From: Butyrivibrio sp. XPD2006
Lineage (GTDB): Bacteria > Bacillota > Clostridia > Lachnospirales > Lachnospiraceae
Length of the DNA stretch: 64,000 bases
Direction: 5' to 3'
Assembly: GCF_000420865.1 (NCBI RefSeq)
Contig: NZ_ATVT01000007.1
Coordinates: forward strand, 1 to 64,000
The translations under genes and the position numbers were made by a program. This document shows, piece after piece, positions 43,387 through 51,274 of this stretch (positions within the stretch are counted from its first letter, which is position 1; every line of letters starts with the position of its first letter). The notes under the pieces were generated by a model, which worked only from the letters and a program-made list of their open reading frames with translations, was not told the DNA's origin and ran no database searches.

Positions 43387-44514
43387 TTAGTAGTTTCCAA
43401 GAATCTTCATCATTTTGGCTTCTTCTCTGAGTCCTCTCAAGGCGTTCTTGACTGCGCTATCCTCAAGATTACCGTCAAAGTCAATAAAAAATCTGTACTC
43501 CCAGTTCCTGTCCTCGATAGGCCTTGACTCTATCTTGGTCATGTTAAGACCGTTATAGATAAAATGAGACATAATATGGTATAACGATCCTGCCTCATGA
43601 GGAATCTCAAGACACAGGCTTATCTTGCCGGCCCCCTTTAGGAATACCTTCTGGTTTGTTACCACTATAAATCTTGTTGAATTGGACTCCGCCTGGTTTA
43701 TAGCTTCCTGTATGATCTCAAGGCCATAGACTTCACCGGCTCTTCTGCTTGCTATCGCCGCCTGAGTCTTGTCTTTATCATCAGAAACCTTCCTGGCTGC
43801 GAAGGCATTGTTCTTCATACTTATCTGCTTGATGTCGGAGTGCTCAGCAAGAAATCTTGCTGACTGCATCAGTGACTGGGGATGCGAGTACACTGTTGTT
43901 ATATCCTCGAGCCTTGCTCCCGGAACTCCGAGAAGGCAGTGCTTTATGTCTATTATCTGCTCTCCCACAATGTAGTTCTCATACTCTGTAAGCAGGTCAT
44001 AAACCTCACTCACTATGCCTGCTGTGGAATTCTCAATAGGAAGAACCGCGTAGTCTGCGCTTCCGTCTTCCAAAGCTCCGAAGGCATCTCTGAAGCTGTC
44101 TACATGAAAACAGTTAACATCCTTGCCGAAAAATCTTATGGTAGCTTCCTCGGAATAAGCTCCTTCCGCTCCCTGGTAGCACACTCTTTTTGCCGATCCC
44201 ATAAGCGAATCTATCGGAATAAACGGAAGTCGAAGCGATGCCCCCTGCTCCGAGAGTTTCTGATACTGGAGCTTTCTCGACATTGACATTATCTGGGAAA
44301 AGAGCTCTTCAATACCGATACTGTTGAAATCAGAATGGGTAAGCCCCTTAACTGTCTTTATCTTCTCCAGTTCTCTCTCCCTGTCGTAAACTTTTTTGCC
44401 GTTTGCTATCTTGTAATCTGCTATTGCTGAAGAGACTTCCATCCTCTTTTCATATAATTCGACTAAAGATGAATCAATCTCATCTATCTGTTTTCTAAGG
44501 TCCTTTAAGTCCAA
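43387..44514 (-). CDS. pheA: Bifunctional chorismate mutase / prephenate dehydratase (P-protein)
   Basis: 375 residues in three parts: AroQ-type chorismate mutase (1-85), prephenate dehydratase (about 108-285, starting RVCYQGAEGAYSEEA, with a STRFIV strand near 275), and a C-terminal ACT domain (about 298-375) with the ESRP motif for phenylalanine feedback. It converts chorismate to phenylpyruvate. The start codon is TTG with GGAGGAG seven bases upstream. It is the first gene of the series leading to ppx, ppk1 and maf. Confidence 0.93.
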   Translation of the reverse strand: MDLKDLRKQIDEIDSSLVELYEKRMEVSSAIADYKIANGKKVYDRERELEKIKTVKGLTHSDFNSIGIEELFSQIMSMSRKLQYQKLSEQGASLRLPFIPIDSLMGSAKRVCYQGAEGAYSEEATIRFFGKDVNCFHVDSFRDAFGALEDGSADYAVLPIENSTAGIVSEVYDLLTEYENYIVGEQIIDIKHCLLGVPGARLEDITTVYSHPQSLMQSARFLAEHSDIKQISMKNNAFAARKVSDDKDKTQAAIASRRAGEVYGLEIIQEAINQAESNSTRFIVVTNQKVFLKGAGKISLCLEIPHEAGSLYHIMSHFIYNGLNMTKIESRPIEDRNWEYRFFIDFDGNLEDSAVKNALRGLREEAKMMKILGNY

Positions 44515-44577
44515 CCGCCTGCTCCTCCGTGTTTACTAAACATAATTATACATGATTAATGATATACAAATTACGAC

Positions 44578-44607
44578 TTGATAGCAAGAAGACACAAGAG
44601 ATATAAT
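44578..44607 (+). promoter_or_regulatory. Promoter for the propeller-protein gene
   Basis: TTGATA (44578-44583), 18-base spacer and perfect TATAAT (44602-44607). The untranslated leader would be very short. Confidence 0.55.
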
Positions 44608-44626
44608 AAAGAGCGGAGGTAAAAGC

Positions 44627-45640
44627 ATGAACAAGAAATTTGCACTGTTTTTCATATTGATGCTTCTGATTATATCCGGTGCTCTTACTCTCTATTTTAT
44701 TGATAAACACGTTCCCATGAGTCCCACCGATTCCGGTAATATTCCAGGTAACATGCAAAACGGCGGTCTGTTTTTTGAAATGGACGGCAAGGTTTATTTT
44801 TCAAATGCATATGATGACGGATGTCTTTACTCCATGAATGTTGATGAGACAAGTCCCAAACGCCTCACAAGCATGGGTACCAAATACATCAGCGGAGCCA
44901 ATGGATATCTTTATTTCTATATGGATTCCACCAGTAAGTCTTCCAAAGTAACAGGCCTTGGAGCAGCTTCCAAACAGTACGGAATCTATCGTTGCAAGAC
45001 TTCAGGCCGCGATCAGGTTTGTCTTGTCAGAGACTTCTGCGGAGAGACACAGCTCTGCGGAGAATATCTCTATTATCAGATCAAGGATGCCAACGGCGGA
45101 ACTCTTCATAAGATCAAGTGCAACAAAAAAGACAATACCAAGGTGGCTGATGAGCTTATTTCTCCCATGTGCTACGACAACGGTATTATCTATTACACAG
45201 GCGTAACCAATGATCATGATATTCACGCACTCCTCACAAGGGACGGCGATGTTTCAACCACTGTGGTAAACGGCTATTATTTCTTCCCCGTAGTTCAGGA
45301 CGGGTATCTTTATTATCTCAACGGCCCTGCCAATTTCAGCTTATGGAGAACCAATCTCACCACCGGTGAACAGCAGCTTGTTACTTCAGACAGATGTGAC
45401 TGCTTCACAATGGACAGGAATCACATCTACTATTCCTATTCAAATGCCATGAATCCATCTCTTCGCAGATGTGATCTCGACGGCAGCAATAAAGTTGTTT
45501 TATTCGAAGGCGTTGTCAACAGCATTAACGTGACAAGCCGTTATATCTATTTCAAGCAGTTTGGCAACGATGAAGTTTACTTTCACATTCCTGTAGATCT
45601 GTCGGCTCCGGCGTCGACGTTTACAGTCATAACGGATTAA
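44627..45640 (+). CDS. Membrane-anchored DUF5050-like beta-propeller protein
   Basis: 337 residues. One N-terminal hydrophobic helix (about 5-24, no clear cleavage site) anchors an outside domain. That domain is made of repeated blades of about 40 residues with the pattern G-x-x-Y-Y or G-x-I-Y-Y followed by L-x-R-x-x-x-x-G, as in DUF5050 and related six- or seven-bladed propellers. There are about eight Cys, some of which could form disulfides. No catalytic site is recognised, and such proteins may bind sugars, peptides or cell-wall parts. It has a GGAGG site, and pyrB follows after a hairpin. Confidence 0.75.
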   Translation: MNKKFALFFILMLLIISGALTLYFIDKHVPMSPTDSGNIPGNMQNGGLFFEMDGKVYFSNAYDDGCLYSMNVDETSPKRLTSMGTKYISGANGYLYFYMDSTSKSSKVTGLGAASKQYGIYRCKTSGRDQVCLVRDFCGETQLCGEYLYYQIKDANGGTLHKIKCNKKDNTKVADELISPMCYDNGIIYYTGVTNDHDIHALLTRDGDVSTTVVNGYYFFPVVQDGYLYYLNGPANFSLWRTNLTTGEQQLVTSDRCDCFTMDRNHIYYSYSNAMNPSLRRCDLDGSNKVVLFEGVVNSINVTSRYIYFKQFGNDEVYFHIPVDLSAPASTFTVITD

Positions 45641-45648
45641 TGGACAAG

Positions 45649-45680
45649 GCGCGTATTCTCTTTTTCAGGATACGCGCTTA
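45649..45680 (+). terminator. Hairpin between propeller gene and pyrB
   Basis: An 11-bp stem (one G-U) with a seven-base loop but only a weak T run after it. It may be a terminator of the propeller gene or an attenuator in front of pyrBI. Confidence 0.5.
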
Positions 45681-45710
45681 CATTAAATATAAAAATAATA
45701 GGGAGAGAGT

Positions 45711-46631
45711 ATGAAAGAATTAAGACACATGATGAATCCTCTGGACTTTTCAGTAGAGGAGCTGGAAGAACTTTTTGACCTGGCGGGAGAAATCGAAAAG
45801 GACATGGACAGTTTTGCCCACAAATGTGACGGCAAGATCCTGGCCACATGCTTCTATGAGCCAAGTACCAGAACAAGGCTTTCTTTTGAGACCGCAATGC
45901 TGCGCCTTGGTGGCAAGACACTGGGCTTTGCGGATGCTTCAAATTCTTCGGCAGCCAAAGGTGAAAGCGTAGCCGATACAATAAGGGTAATCTCCTGCTT
46001 TGCAGATATATGCGCCATGAGACATCCCAAAGAAGGTGCGCCGATGGTTGCTGCAACCAAGTCCCGTATTCCTGTGATAAACGCAGGTGACGGCGGACAT
46101 CAGCATCCGACTCAGACACTTACCGATCTTCTCACCATAAGATCTCTATATGGTAAGCTTGGAAACTTCACCATCGGTCTTTGCGGAGATCTTAAGTTCG
46201 GCAGAACCGTTCACTCACTTATAAACGCCCTCAGCAGATACGAGGGAATCCGCTTTATCTTCATTTCACCCAAAGAACTGAGGGTTCCGGATTACATCAC
46301 CGAGATGCTGACCCAGAAGAACATCCCATACGAAGAAGTAATAAAGCTTGAAGATGTTATGCCTCAGCTTGACTTCCTCTACATGACAAGAGTTCAGAAG
46401 GAACGTTTCTTCAACGAGGAAGACTACATCAGATTGAAGGATTTCTACATCCTGAATAAAGAGAAAATGGCCAAGGCAAAAGAGAATATGTATATCCTCC
46501 ACCCTCTCCCAAGGGTAAACGAGATATCCGTTGAAATAGATGACGACCCGAGAGCTGCATACTTCAAACAGGTTCAATACGGTCTCTACGTCAGAATGGC
46601 ACTTATACTCACACTTCTCAATATCAAATAA
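45711..46631 (+). CDS. pyrB: Aspartate carbamoyltransferase catalytic subunit
   Basis: 306 residues. It makes N-carbamoylaspartate from carbamoyl phosphate and aspartate, the committed step of pyrimidine synthesis. The carbamoyl-phosphate site is [11 protein letters not shown] near 49, with further motifs SSAAKGES near 78 and HPTQTLTDL near 130 (HQHPTQT), and an HPLPR loop near 265. The length matches the E. coli-type class B enzyme. The regulatory chain gene follows 17 bases later, so the enzyme should be an allosteric c6r6 complex. A GGGAGAG site precedes the ATG. Confidence 0.96.
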   Translation: MKELRHMMNPLDFSVEELEELFDLAGEIEKDMDSFAHKCDGKILATCFYEPSTRTRLSFETAMLRLGGKTLGFADASNSSAAKGESVADTIRVISCFADICAMRHPKEGAPMVAATKSRIPVINAGDGGHQHPTQTLTDLLTIRSLYGKLGNFTIGLCGDLKFGRTVHSLINALSRYEGIRFIFISPKELRVPDYITEMLTQKNIPYEEVIKLEDVMPQLDFLYMTRVQKERFFNEEDYIRLKDFYILNKEKMAKAKENMYILHPLPRVNEISVEIDDDPRAAYFKQVQYGLYVRMALILTLLNIK

Positions 46632-46648
46632 ATCCGGAGGAATAAACA

Positions 46649-47092
46649 ATGCTTAATATAGGAAAAATAGAGGAAGGCTTTGTTCTTGACCACATACAGG
46701 CAGGCAAGAGCATGCAGATATACAGACATCTCGGTCTTGATAAACTGGATTCAACAGTTGCCATCATCAAGAACGCCAAGAGCCAGGCAATGGGCAAAAA
46801 AGACATCTTAAAGATTGAATGCGACATAAATTCACTGGATCTCGATGTCCTGGCATTCATCGACCACAACATCACTGTCAACGTAATCAAGGACGGTGAG
46901 ATCATCGAAAAGAGATCCCTTGTTCTTCCAAAAGAGATCACCGGGGTTATCAGATGCCACAACCCAAGATGCATCTCTTCCATTGAGCAGGAGCTTCCGC
47001 AGATCTTCTATCTTGCAGATGAGGAAAGAGAAATATACCGCTGTAAATACTGCGATGAAAAATACTCTGAGAGCACAATAGATAAACTTTGA
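46649..47092 (+). CDS. pyrI: Aspartate carbamoyltransferase regulatory subunit
   Basis: 147 residues. The N-terminal allosteric domain binds nucleotides. The C-terminal domain holds the structural zinc through four Cys in two pairs (CHNPRC near 108 and CKYC near 133), which makes the contact to PyrB. It gives feedback control by CTP and ATP. It has a GGAGG site and ends just before a strong terminator. Confidence 0.95.
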   Translation: MLNIGKIEEGFVLDHIQAGKSMQIYRHLGLDKLDSTVAIIKNAKSQAMGKKDILKIECDINSLDLDVLAFIDHNITVNVIKDGEIIEKRSLVLPKEITGVIRCHNPRCISSIEQELPQIFYLADEEREIYRCKYCDEKYSESTIDKL

Positions 47093-47103
47093 TGATGTAA
47101 CGC

Positions 47104-47144
47104 AAAAAAGCGCCGGCTTCGGAATTCCAAAGCCGGCGCTTTTT
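47104..47144. terminator. Bidirectional terminator between pyrI and a small gene
   Basis: A long GC-rich stem (GCGCCGGCTT and complement, extended by GG/CC) with A and T runs on the two sides. It serves pyrBI on the plus strand and the 56-codon gene on the minus strand. Confidence 0.9.
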
Positions 47145-47158
47145 AACTCTTTCTTTAT

Positions 47159-47329
47159 TTACTTGATGTAGCCGTTCTGTCTGTTATAGATGTCCTCACG
47201 GTTTTTCTCACGACGCTTCTCTTCTCCCCTTAGCATCTCCTGCATGTAAGGATTGTCGTTGGAACCTGAAACAGACAGAGGTCTTGTCTCATTGTTGATG
47301 TAAATGTCCTTTGATGATTTTCCAAACAT
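47159..47329 (-). CDS. Small hydrophilic protein of unknown function
   Basis: A 56-codon ORF, missed by a 60-codon cutoff. Its ATG is preceded by GGGGAGGTG at proper distance and by an extended -10 promoter, and it is followed by a terminator, so it looks like a true gene. The product is charged and soluble, starting MFGKSSKDIY and ending in a basic/acidic helix rich in Arg, Glu and Lys (about 28-48). There are no Cys or membrane segments. I do not recognise it. Confidence 0.65.
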   Translation of the reverse strand: MFGKSSKDIYINNETRPLSVSGSNDNPYMQEMLRGEEKRREKNREDIYNRQNGYIK

Positions 47330-47364
47330 AGTAACACCTCCCCAGGTATTATATAGTCACTTAT

Positions 47365-47373
47365 ATTATATCA
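47365..47373 (-). promoter_or_regulatory. Extended -10 promoter for the small gene
   Basis: Minus strand TGATATAAT, an extended -10, about 36 bases before the ATG. No clear -35. Confidence 0.4.
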
Positions 47374-47378
47374 CATTC

Positions 47379-47467
47379 GGATATTAAGACGAGTCAAAGT
47401 CAAAAAAAGCACAGCCCCCTTGCGAGCAAGGGCTGTGCTTTTTTAACTTTTACTCGTCTTAATATCC
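47379..47467. repeat. 89-base near-perfect inverted repeat containing the CAP gene terminator
   Basis: Two arms of about 38-42 bases, differing at two positions plus one A insertion, face each other around a short GC-rich core. The core, AGCACAGCC with its complement and a T run, is an ordinary terminator. The outer right arm includes the stop codon of the CAP lipoprotein gene, and the left arm is a mirrored copy of that gene end. Confidence 0.8.
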
Positions 47468-48022
47468 AAATTCCTGTGCCCAGTACCAGCTGCCGTCGCC
47501 TGTCTGGCAAATAGCGATACCAACTGTCTTGTATCCGCCATCCATAATGTTAGCAGCGTGAGTAGGTGAATTCATCCAAGCAGTATAAACAGCATCAGCT
47601 GACTGATAAAGCTTAGCAAGATTCTCACCGTACTGACAACTTGAATCTACTGTCCAGAACTCTGAACCATTAGGTCTTGTATGAGAGAATGATGTTGTGA
47701 TCTCATTAGCACGAACCTGAGCAGCATTTGTAAGTGCCTGGCTCCATGCAAGCTCTGAAAGACCTCTTGCAACTCTCTGCTGATTCATGATGTTAAATAC
47801 AGCTGTGCATGCATCAAGGGCAGCCTGTGATGAAGCAGCTGATCCGGCAAGGGCAATAGCCTCATCATCAATCCAGATCTCGCCGACACCTTCGTCTAAA
47901 CCTCTGACAGCAGCCTGATCATCGACAATCGCATCATTCGTTGCACCGCATGCAAGAAGTGTGAATGTCAGAACAGCAGTCATTGCCATAGCAAGGATTC
48001 TTCTAAAATTTAACTTCCTCAT
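47459..48022 (-). CDS. CAP-domain (SCP/PR-1) lipoprotein
   Basis: 187 residues. The N-terminal signal ends in a lipobox TLLAC, so the mature protein should be lipid-anchored at the outer face of the membrane. A linker of about 45 residues leads to a CAP domain (about 75-187) with FSHTRPNG, GENLA, a W-M-N-S-P-x-H segment and a final WYWAQEFG strand. The CAP His and Glu positions are present. Bacterial CAP proteins are often extracellular or spore-coat related; activity is not established. A GTG upstream is too close to the AGGAG; the ATG at 48022 fits. Confidence 0.87.
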   Translation of the reverse strand: MRKLNFRRILAMAMTAVLTFTLLACGATNDAIVDDQAAVRGLDEGVGEIWIDDEAIALAGSAASSQAALDACTAVFNIMNQQRVARGLSELAWSQALTNAAQVRANEITTSFSHTRPNGSEFWTVDSSCQYGENLAKLYQSADAVYTAWMNSPTHAANIMDGGYKTVGIAICQTGDGSWYWAQEFGY

Positions 48023-48084
48023 AATCTTCACTCCTACACAATCATAATCATAACGTGAACATAATTGTCTATATTCTTAACTAA

Positions 48085-48113
48085 ATACTAACCTACCCGG
48101 AAATGTCATTCAA
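48085..48113 (-). promoter_or_regulatory. Possible promoter for the CAP lipoprotein gene
   Basis: Minus strand TTGAAT (48108-48113), 17-base spacer, TAGTAT (48085-48090). Confidence 0.4.
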
Positions 48114-48228
48114 CACTAAAAACCATAAAATTTCTCGAAAATAAATATTAATTTCACCTGAAAACATGCGGATTTGAAACTTTATTTTAAATCCCCGGAT
48201 AAGTGTATAGGAGCAAACAAATCATACA

Positions 48229-48789
48229 TCAGACAACTTCTACAAGTTCGATTTTAAAGTTGAGCTCTTTGCCCGCCATCTCGTGGTTTGCATCAAATGT
48301 GATCTGTGAATCGTCCTTGGCTGTTACCTTAACGGGTATCGGTCTTCCGTAAATATCCTGAAGATATACCTTCTGATCAACACTAAGGTCTTCAGATCCC
48401 GGAAGATCAGAGATGTTCATTGTTATGAATGCGTTTGGATCCACATCGCCGTAAGCTTCGCCTGGCTCCAAGTGAATATCGATGATATCTCCTACATTCA
48501 TTGTTGCAACAGCCTTATCAAAGCCGTGGATCATCATTCCTGTTCCGCAGATGAACTCAAGAGGTTCTCCTCTGTCATAAGAAGAATCAAACTTGGTTCC
48601 GTCGTTGAAAGTTCCTGTATAGTGAGTTCTACAGGTCTTACCAATGTTCTGGCCCTCAAAATCAGGCTCATATGTGTGGCATCCGCCGCATCCACCGCAG
48701 CCGCCTTCAGATCCGCCGCAGCATCCGCCATCGCCGCATCCCTCTTCTGCTCCGCAGCAGCATGCTTCTGTATCTTCGTAATTGCTCAT
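48229..48789 (-). CDS. SlyD-like FKBP peptidyl-prolyl isomerase with N-terminal Cys/Gly-rich segment
   Basis: 186 residues. The SlyD pattern is clear: split FKBP domain (about 45-105 and the last 15 residues) with an inserted chaperone domain, and the typical FDANHEMAGKELNF segment. SlyD speeds proline isomerisation and helps folding or nickel delivery. The known metal-binding tail of SlyD is C-terminal; here a Cys/Gly-rich segment with nine Cys at positions 10-37 plus His38 lies at the N-terminus instead. It probably binds soft metals such as nickel, zinc or copper (inference). The long frame begins at 48849; the ATG at 48789 has GGAGG nine bases away. It follows the radical SAM gene by 66 bases. 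Confidence 0.85.
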   Translation of the reverse strand: MSNYEDTEACCCGAEEGCGDGGCCGGSEGGCGGCGGCHTYEPDFEGQNIGKTCRTHYTGTFNDGTKFDSSYDRGEPLEFICGTGMMIHGFDKAVATMNVGDIIDIHLEPGEAYGDVDPNAFITMNISDLPGSEDLSVDQKVYLQDIYGRPIPVKVTAKDDSQITFDANHEMAGKELNFKIELVEVV

Positions 48790-48855
48790 TATAATAATCC
48801 TCCAAATCAAATATTGGACTATTATATGATGATAGGGTACAAAAGTCAAAAAAAC

Positions 48856-49701
48856 TCAACAATTCCCTGTAAATACATTATCAAGTTCTTTGGCTGCCAC
48901 GCTTTTTAGCCTGTATATCAGATCTACATCCGTGGCCGGAGCATCCATTTTAAACCTTGGGAAATATCTGCTAAGATGCAGCGCCACCTTCTCTTTTCCC
49001 CTGCCGTTATCCAGGGAAGCTATCCACTTCGAGAGCTCTTTTATCTCATCCTCTGTGTCATTATAGCCCGGAACCACAAGGGTTGTGACTTCCACATGGC
49101 AGACCTCTGCAGCCATGCTAATAAAATCCATGACCAGCTTCCTGTCGCCACGAAGTACTTCCTGATAATATTTGTCAGTAAAGCCCTTTAAGTCGATATT
49201 CATGGCATCTATATGAGGTATTACCTGCTCGGCCACCTCTTTGGTCACACAGCCGTTGGATACAAGCACTGTCTTCATCCCGATTTCATGGACTGCCTTG
49301 GCAGCATCCACCACAAACTCATAGCCCACAAGCGGCTCATTGTAAGTAAAAGCCACGCCTATATTGCCCTCATCCCTGTATTCCAGTGCAATGTCAGCCA
49401 GTTCCTTCGGGGACATCTCCCGAAAGCCATAGGGATACTCTTTTCCGAAATCATAAGAAATCTCGTGGTTCTGGCAGAACGGGCAACGGAGGTTACAGCC
49501 GTAGCTTCCCACTGATATGATCTTCGATCCCGGGTAAAAGAGATTTAAAGGTTTTTTCTCTATCGGATCAAGAGCAATGGATGTGACATGGCCATAGTTT
49601 TTGGGAACCACCTTGCCATCGCGACAGATCCTGGCCTTGCAAAGCCCTTCCCGTCCTTCCTCCAGATCACAATGATTGTGGCAGACGTTACATTTTGGCA
49701 T
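48856..49701 (-). CDS. AmmeMemoRadiSam system radical SAM enzyme
   Basis: 281 residues. The radical SAM cluster motif CNLRCPFC (C-x3-C-x2-C) is near residue 71, and a zinc-type CNVCHNHC set stands at the N-terminus. Other family segments are TYNEPLVGYEF and LVVPGYND. It resembles pyruvate-formate-lyase activase and is the known partner of the MEMO and AMMECR1 proteins, encoded 18 bases upstream here as one fusion. The reaction and substrate are unknown to me. A GGGAGGG site precedes the ATG. Confidence 0.9.
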   Translation of the reverse strand: MPKCNVCHNHCDLEEGREGLCKARICRDGKVVPKNYGHVTSIALDPIEKKPLNLFYPGSKIISVGSYGCNLRCPFCQNHEISYDFGKEYPYGFREMSPKELADIALEYRDEGNIGVAFTYNEPLVGYEFVVDAAKAVHEIGMKTVLVSNGCVTKEVAEQVIPHIDAMNIDLKGFTDKYYQEVLRGDRKLVMDFISMAAEVCHVEVTTLVVPGYNDTEDEIKELSKWIASLDNGRGKEKVALHLSRYFPRFKMDAPATDVDLIYRLKSVAAKELDNVFTGNC

Positions 49702-49719
49702 ATTAACCCTCCCGGCTTT

Positions 49720-51165
49720 TTAGTAGTGACGAATTACTTCAAAGCGCTCCAAGCTATAATCTTCATCTTCAAAAATTCCGGCCTTCTGGCGTGCAATGTC
49801 AATCTGCTGCTCAATGCTGTCCACACCGTCCAGATTAGGAAGAAGGAGTCCTCTCTTCCTGCCGTGGGTAACGATCACCCCGTACCGCTTAACATCCAGC
49901 TCATCCGGGCTGTCTATGGGCTCCGGCTCATCAAGGACATCGACACTCATCTCAAGATACGGAAGCTCATCTTCTTTGATCATTGGAAATCTCGGGTCAT
50001 TTGTTCCTGCACTGATCGCATTTTGCATGATCTCATCGGCGATACAACCGGTGGTCGGAAGTATGGTCCCTATGCAGCCCCTGAGTGCCCCGTCCTTGTG
50101 AATGGACACAAAGGTTCCGGCCTTTCTCCCGAACATCTCATCGTCCATATCAGACCATTTATCACCTTTTAAATCCTTCCTGGTGATCCTTTTTCCCAGA
50201 GTTATATAACTCTCCAGAGAGTATCTGGCAAGTCTCACATACGGATCCTCATCCTGCTTTCTCTTTTCAAGCTGTGCTTTCTTGTTGTCTCTCCACTTCT
50301 CAAGAAAATGTCTGTTCTCATCTTGGCCGCCAACCTCAAAGGTGCATATTCCGTATCCAACACCAAAGGTCGCCTCATGAGAGAGCTTATGCGCAGATAC
50401 TGCCAGTCCGTCCAGAGCGCCCGCCATCATGACAAAAGACCTGTGACCGCACTCGGCAGCTTTGTCGCAGAACACTTCATCAAAATCAAGAAGTCTGTCA
50501 AATTCACCGCTGCCGCAGACTTCCATTATTCTCTCATCATACTCGGGACCTTCCTTGGCAAAACCATAAGGCCCGTCTTCCTTCATCTTGTGTGAAAGGT
50601 CTCCGCTGGCAACGTAAACAGCTCTTACTCCCGTTCGCTCAACAGCCTGTTGTATGATCTGTCCCATCTCGTAGTGCATCGGAAGAGAAAGTCCTGATAA
50701 TCCAATCCTCACGATCTTAAAATCAGTATATTTCTCTCTGATATAGTAGAGTGGAATCATGGTACCATGGTCCAGTTCAGGATCTCTTTCCCCCATGGTT
50801 CCTGCAGGAAAGCCCTGTATCTCCATACTCTTTATGTCGTCCTTCTCCAGGCCGTAGGAATCGGAAATCGCGCATATCTCAGCTACAAGGTCAGTGTCAT
50901 ATTCCACATCAAACTTCACCTGAGATGCCCTGAATCTCCCCATGTCGCCTTCAGCTCTTTTACCCGGAGAAACATGAAAATAATCAGCATACATAATGCT
51001 GTGGGGGCTTGAGATAATGATCGTCTCAGGCTTAAGCTCTGCTATCCTGTCCGCGACCTGCCTGTACGCAGCTGTTGTTGCAGCTATCTTTTCTTCTTCG
51101 CCTCTCCCCACCTCAGGAAGCATGATGGGCGGGTGTGGCACCATAAAAGCTCCTATTATCGGCAT
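49720..51165 (-). CDS. MEMO-AMMECR1 fusion protein (AmmeMemoRadiSam A/B)
   Basis: 481 residues joining two families. Residues 1-270 are the MEMO/LigB-like domain with HPPIM at the start, a His in SPHS, a His in LDHG, and the Cys in AECGHRS. These fit the metal ligands described for human MEMO1. Residues about 300-480 are the AMMECR1 domain with its hallmark LRGCIGT and DPRF. The pair is always found with a radical SAM enzyme, as here. The role is unsettled; a radical or dioxygenase-like modification of a small molecule or nucleotide has been proposed for the system. It is transcribed away from dinB. Confidence 0.9.
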   Translation of the reverse strand: MPIIGAFMVPHPPIMLPEVGRGEEEKIAATTAAYRQVADRIAELKPETIIISSPHSIMYADYFHVSPGKRAEGDMGRFRASQVKFDVEYDTDLVAEICAISDSYGLEKDDIKSMEIQGFPAGTMGERDPELDHGTMIPLYYIREKYTDFKIVRIGLSGLSLPMHYEMGQIIQQAVERTGVRAVYVASGDLSHKMKEDGPYGFAKEGPEYDERIMEVCGSGEFDRLLDFDEVFCDKAAECGHRSFVMMAGALDGLAVSAHKLSHEATFGVGYGICTFEVGGQDENRHFLEKWRDNKKAQLEKRKQDEDPYVRLARYSLESYITLGKRITRKDLKGDKWSDMDDEMFGRKAGTFVSIHKDGALRGCIGTILPTTGCIADEIMQNAISAGTNDPRFPMIKEDELPYLEMSVDVLDEPEPIDSPDELDVKRYGVIVTHGRKRGLLLPNLDGVDSIEQQIDIARQKAGIFEDEDYSLERFEVIRHY

Positions 51166-51243
51166 TTTTCTCTCCTCTTTTCAAAAAATAACCTGTATTT
51201 ATTCACTATATTCAGTATACAATTTTTTGTCGGAAATATGGTG

Positions 51244-51249
51244 TATAAT
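51244..51249 (+). promoter_or_regulatory. -10 element for dinB
   Basis: Perfect TATAAT 25 bases before the dinB ATG. The -35 is weak. No LexA-type box was recognised around it. Confidence 0.4.
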
Positions 51250-51274
51250 GGCTAATTAGAGGAAATAAAAATCG

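Noticed and set aside
49588..50172. 194-codon plus-strand ORF
   Set aside because: Runs opposite the end of the radical SAM gene and the AMMECR1 domain; no ribosome site or recognisable domain.
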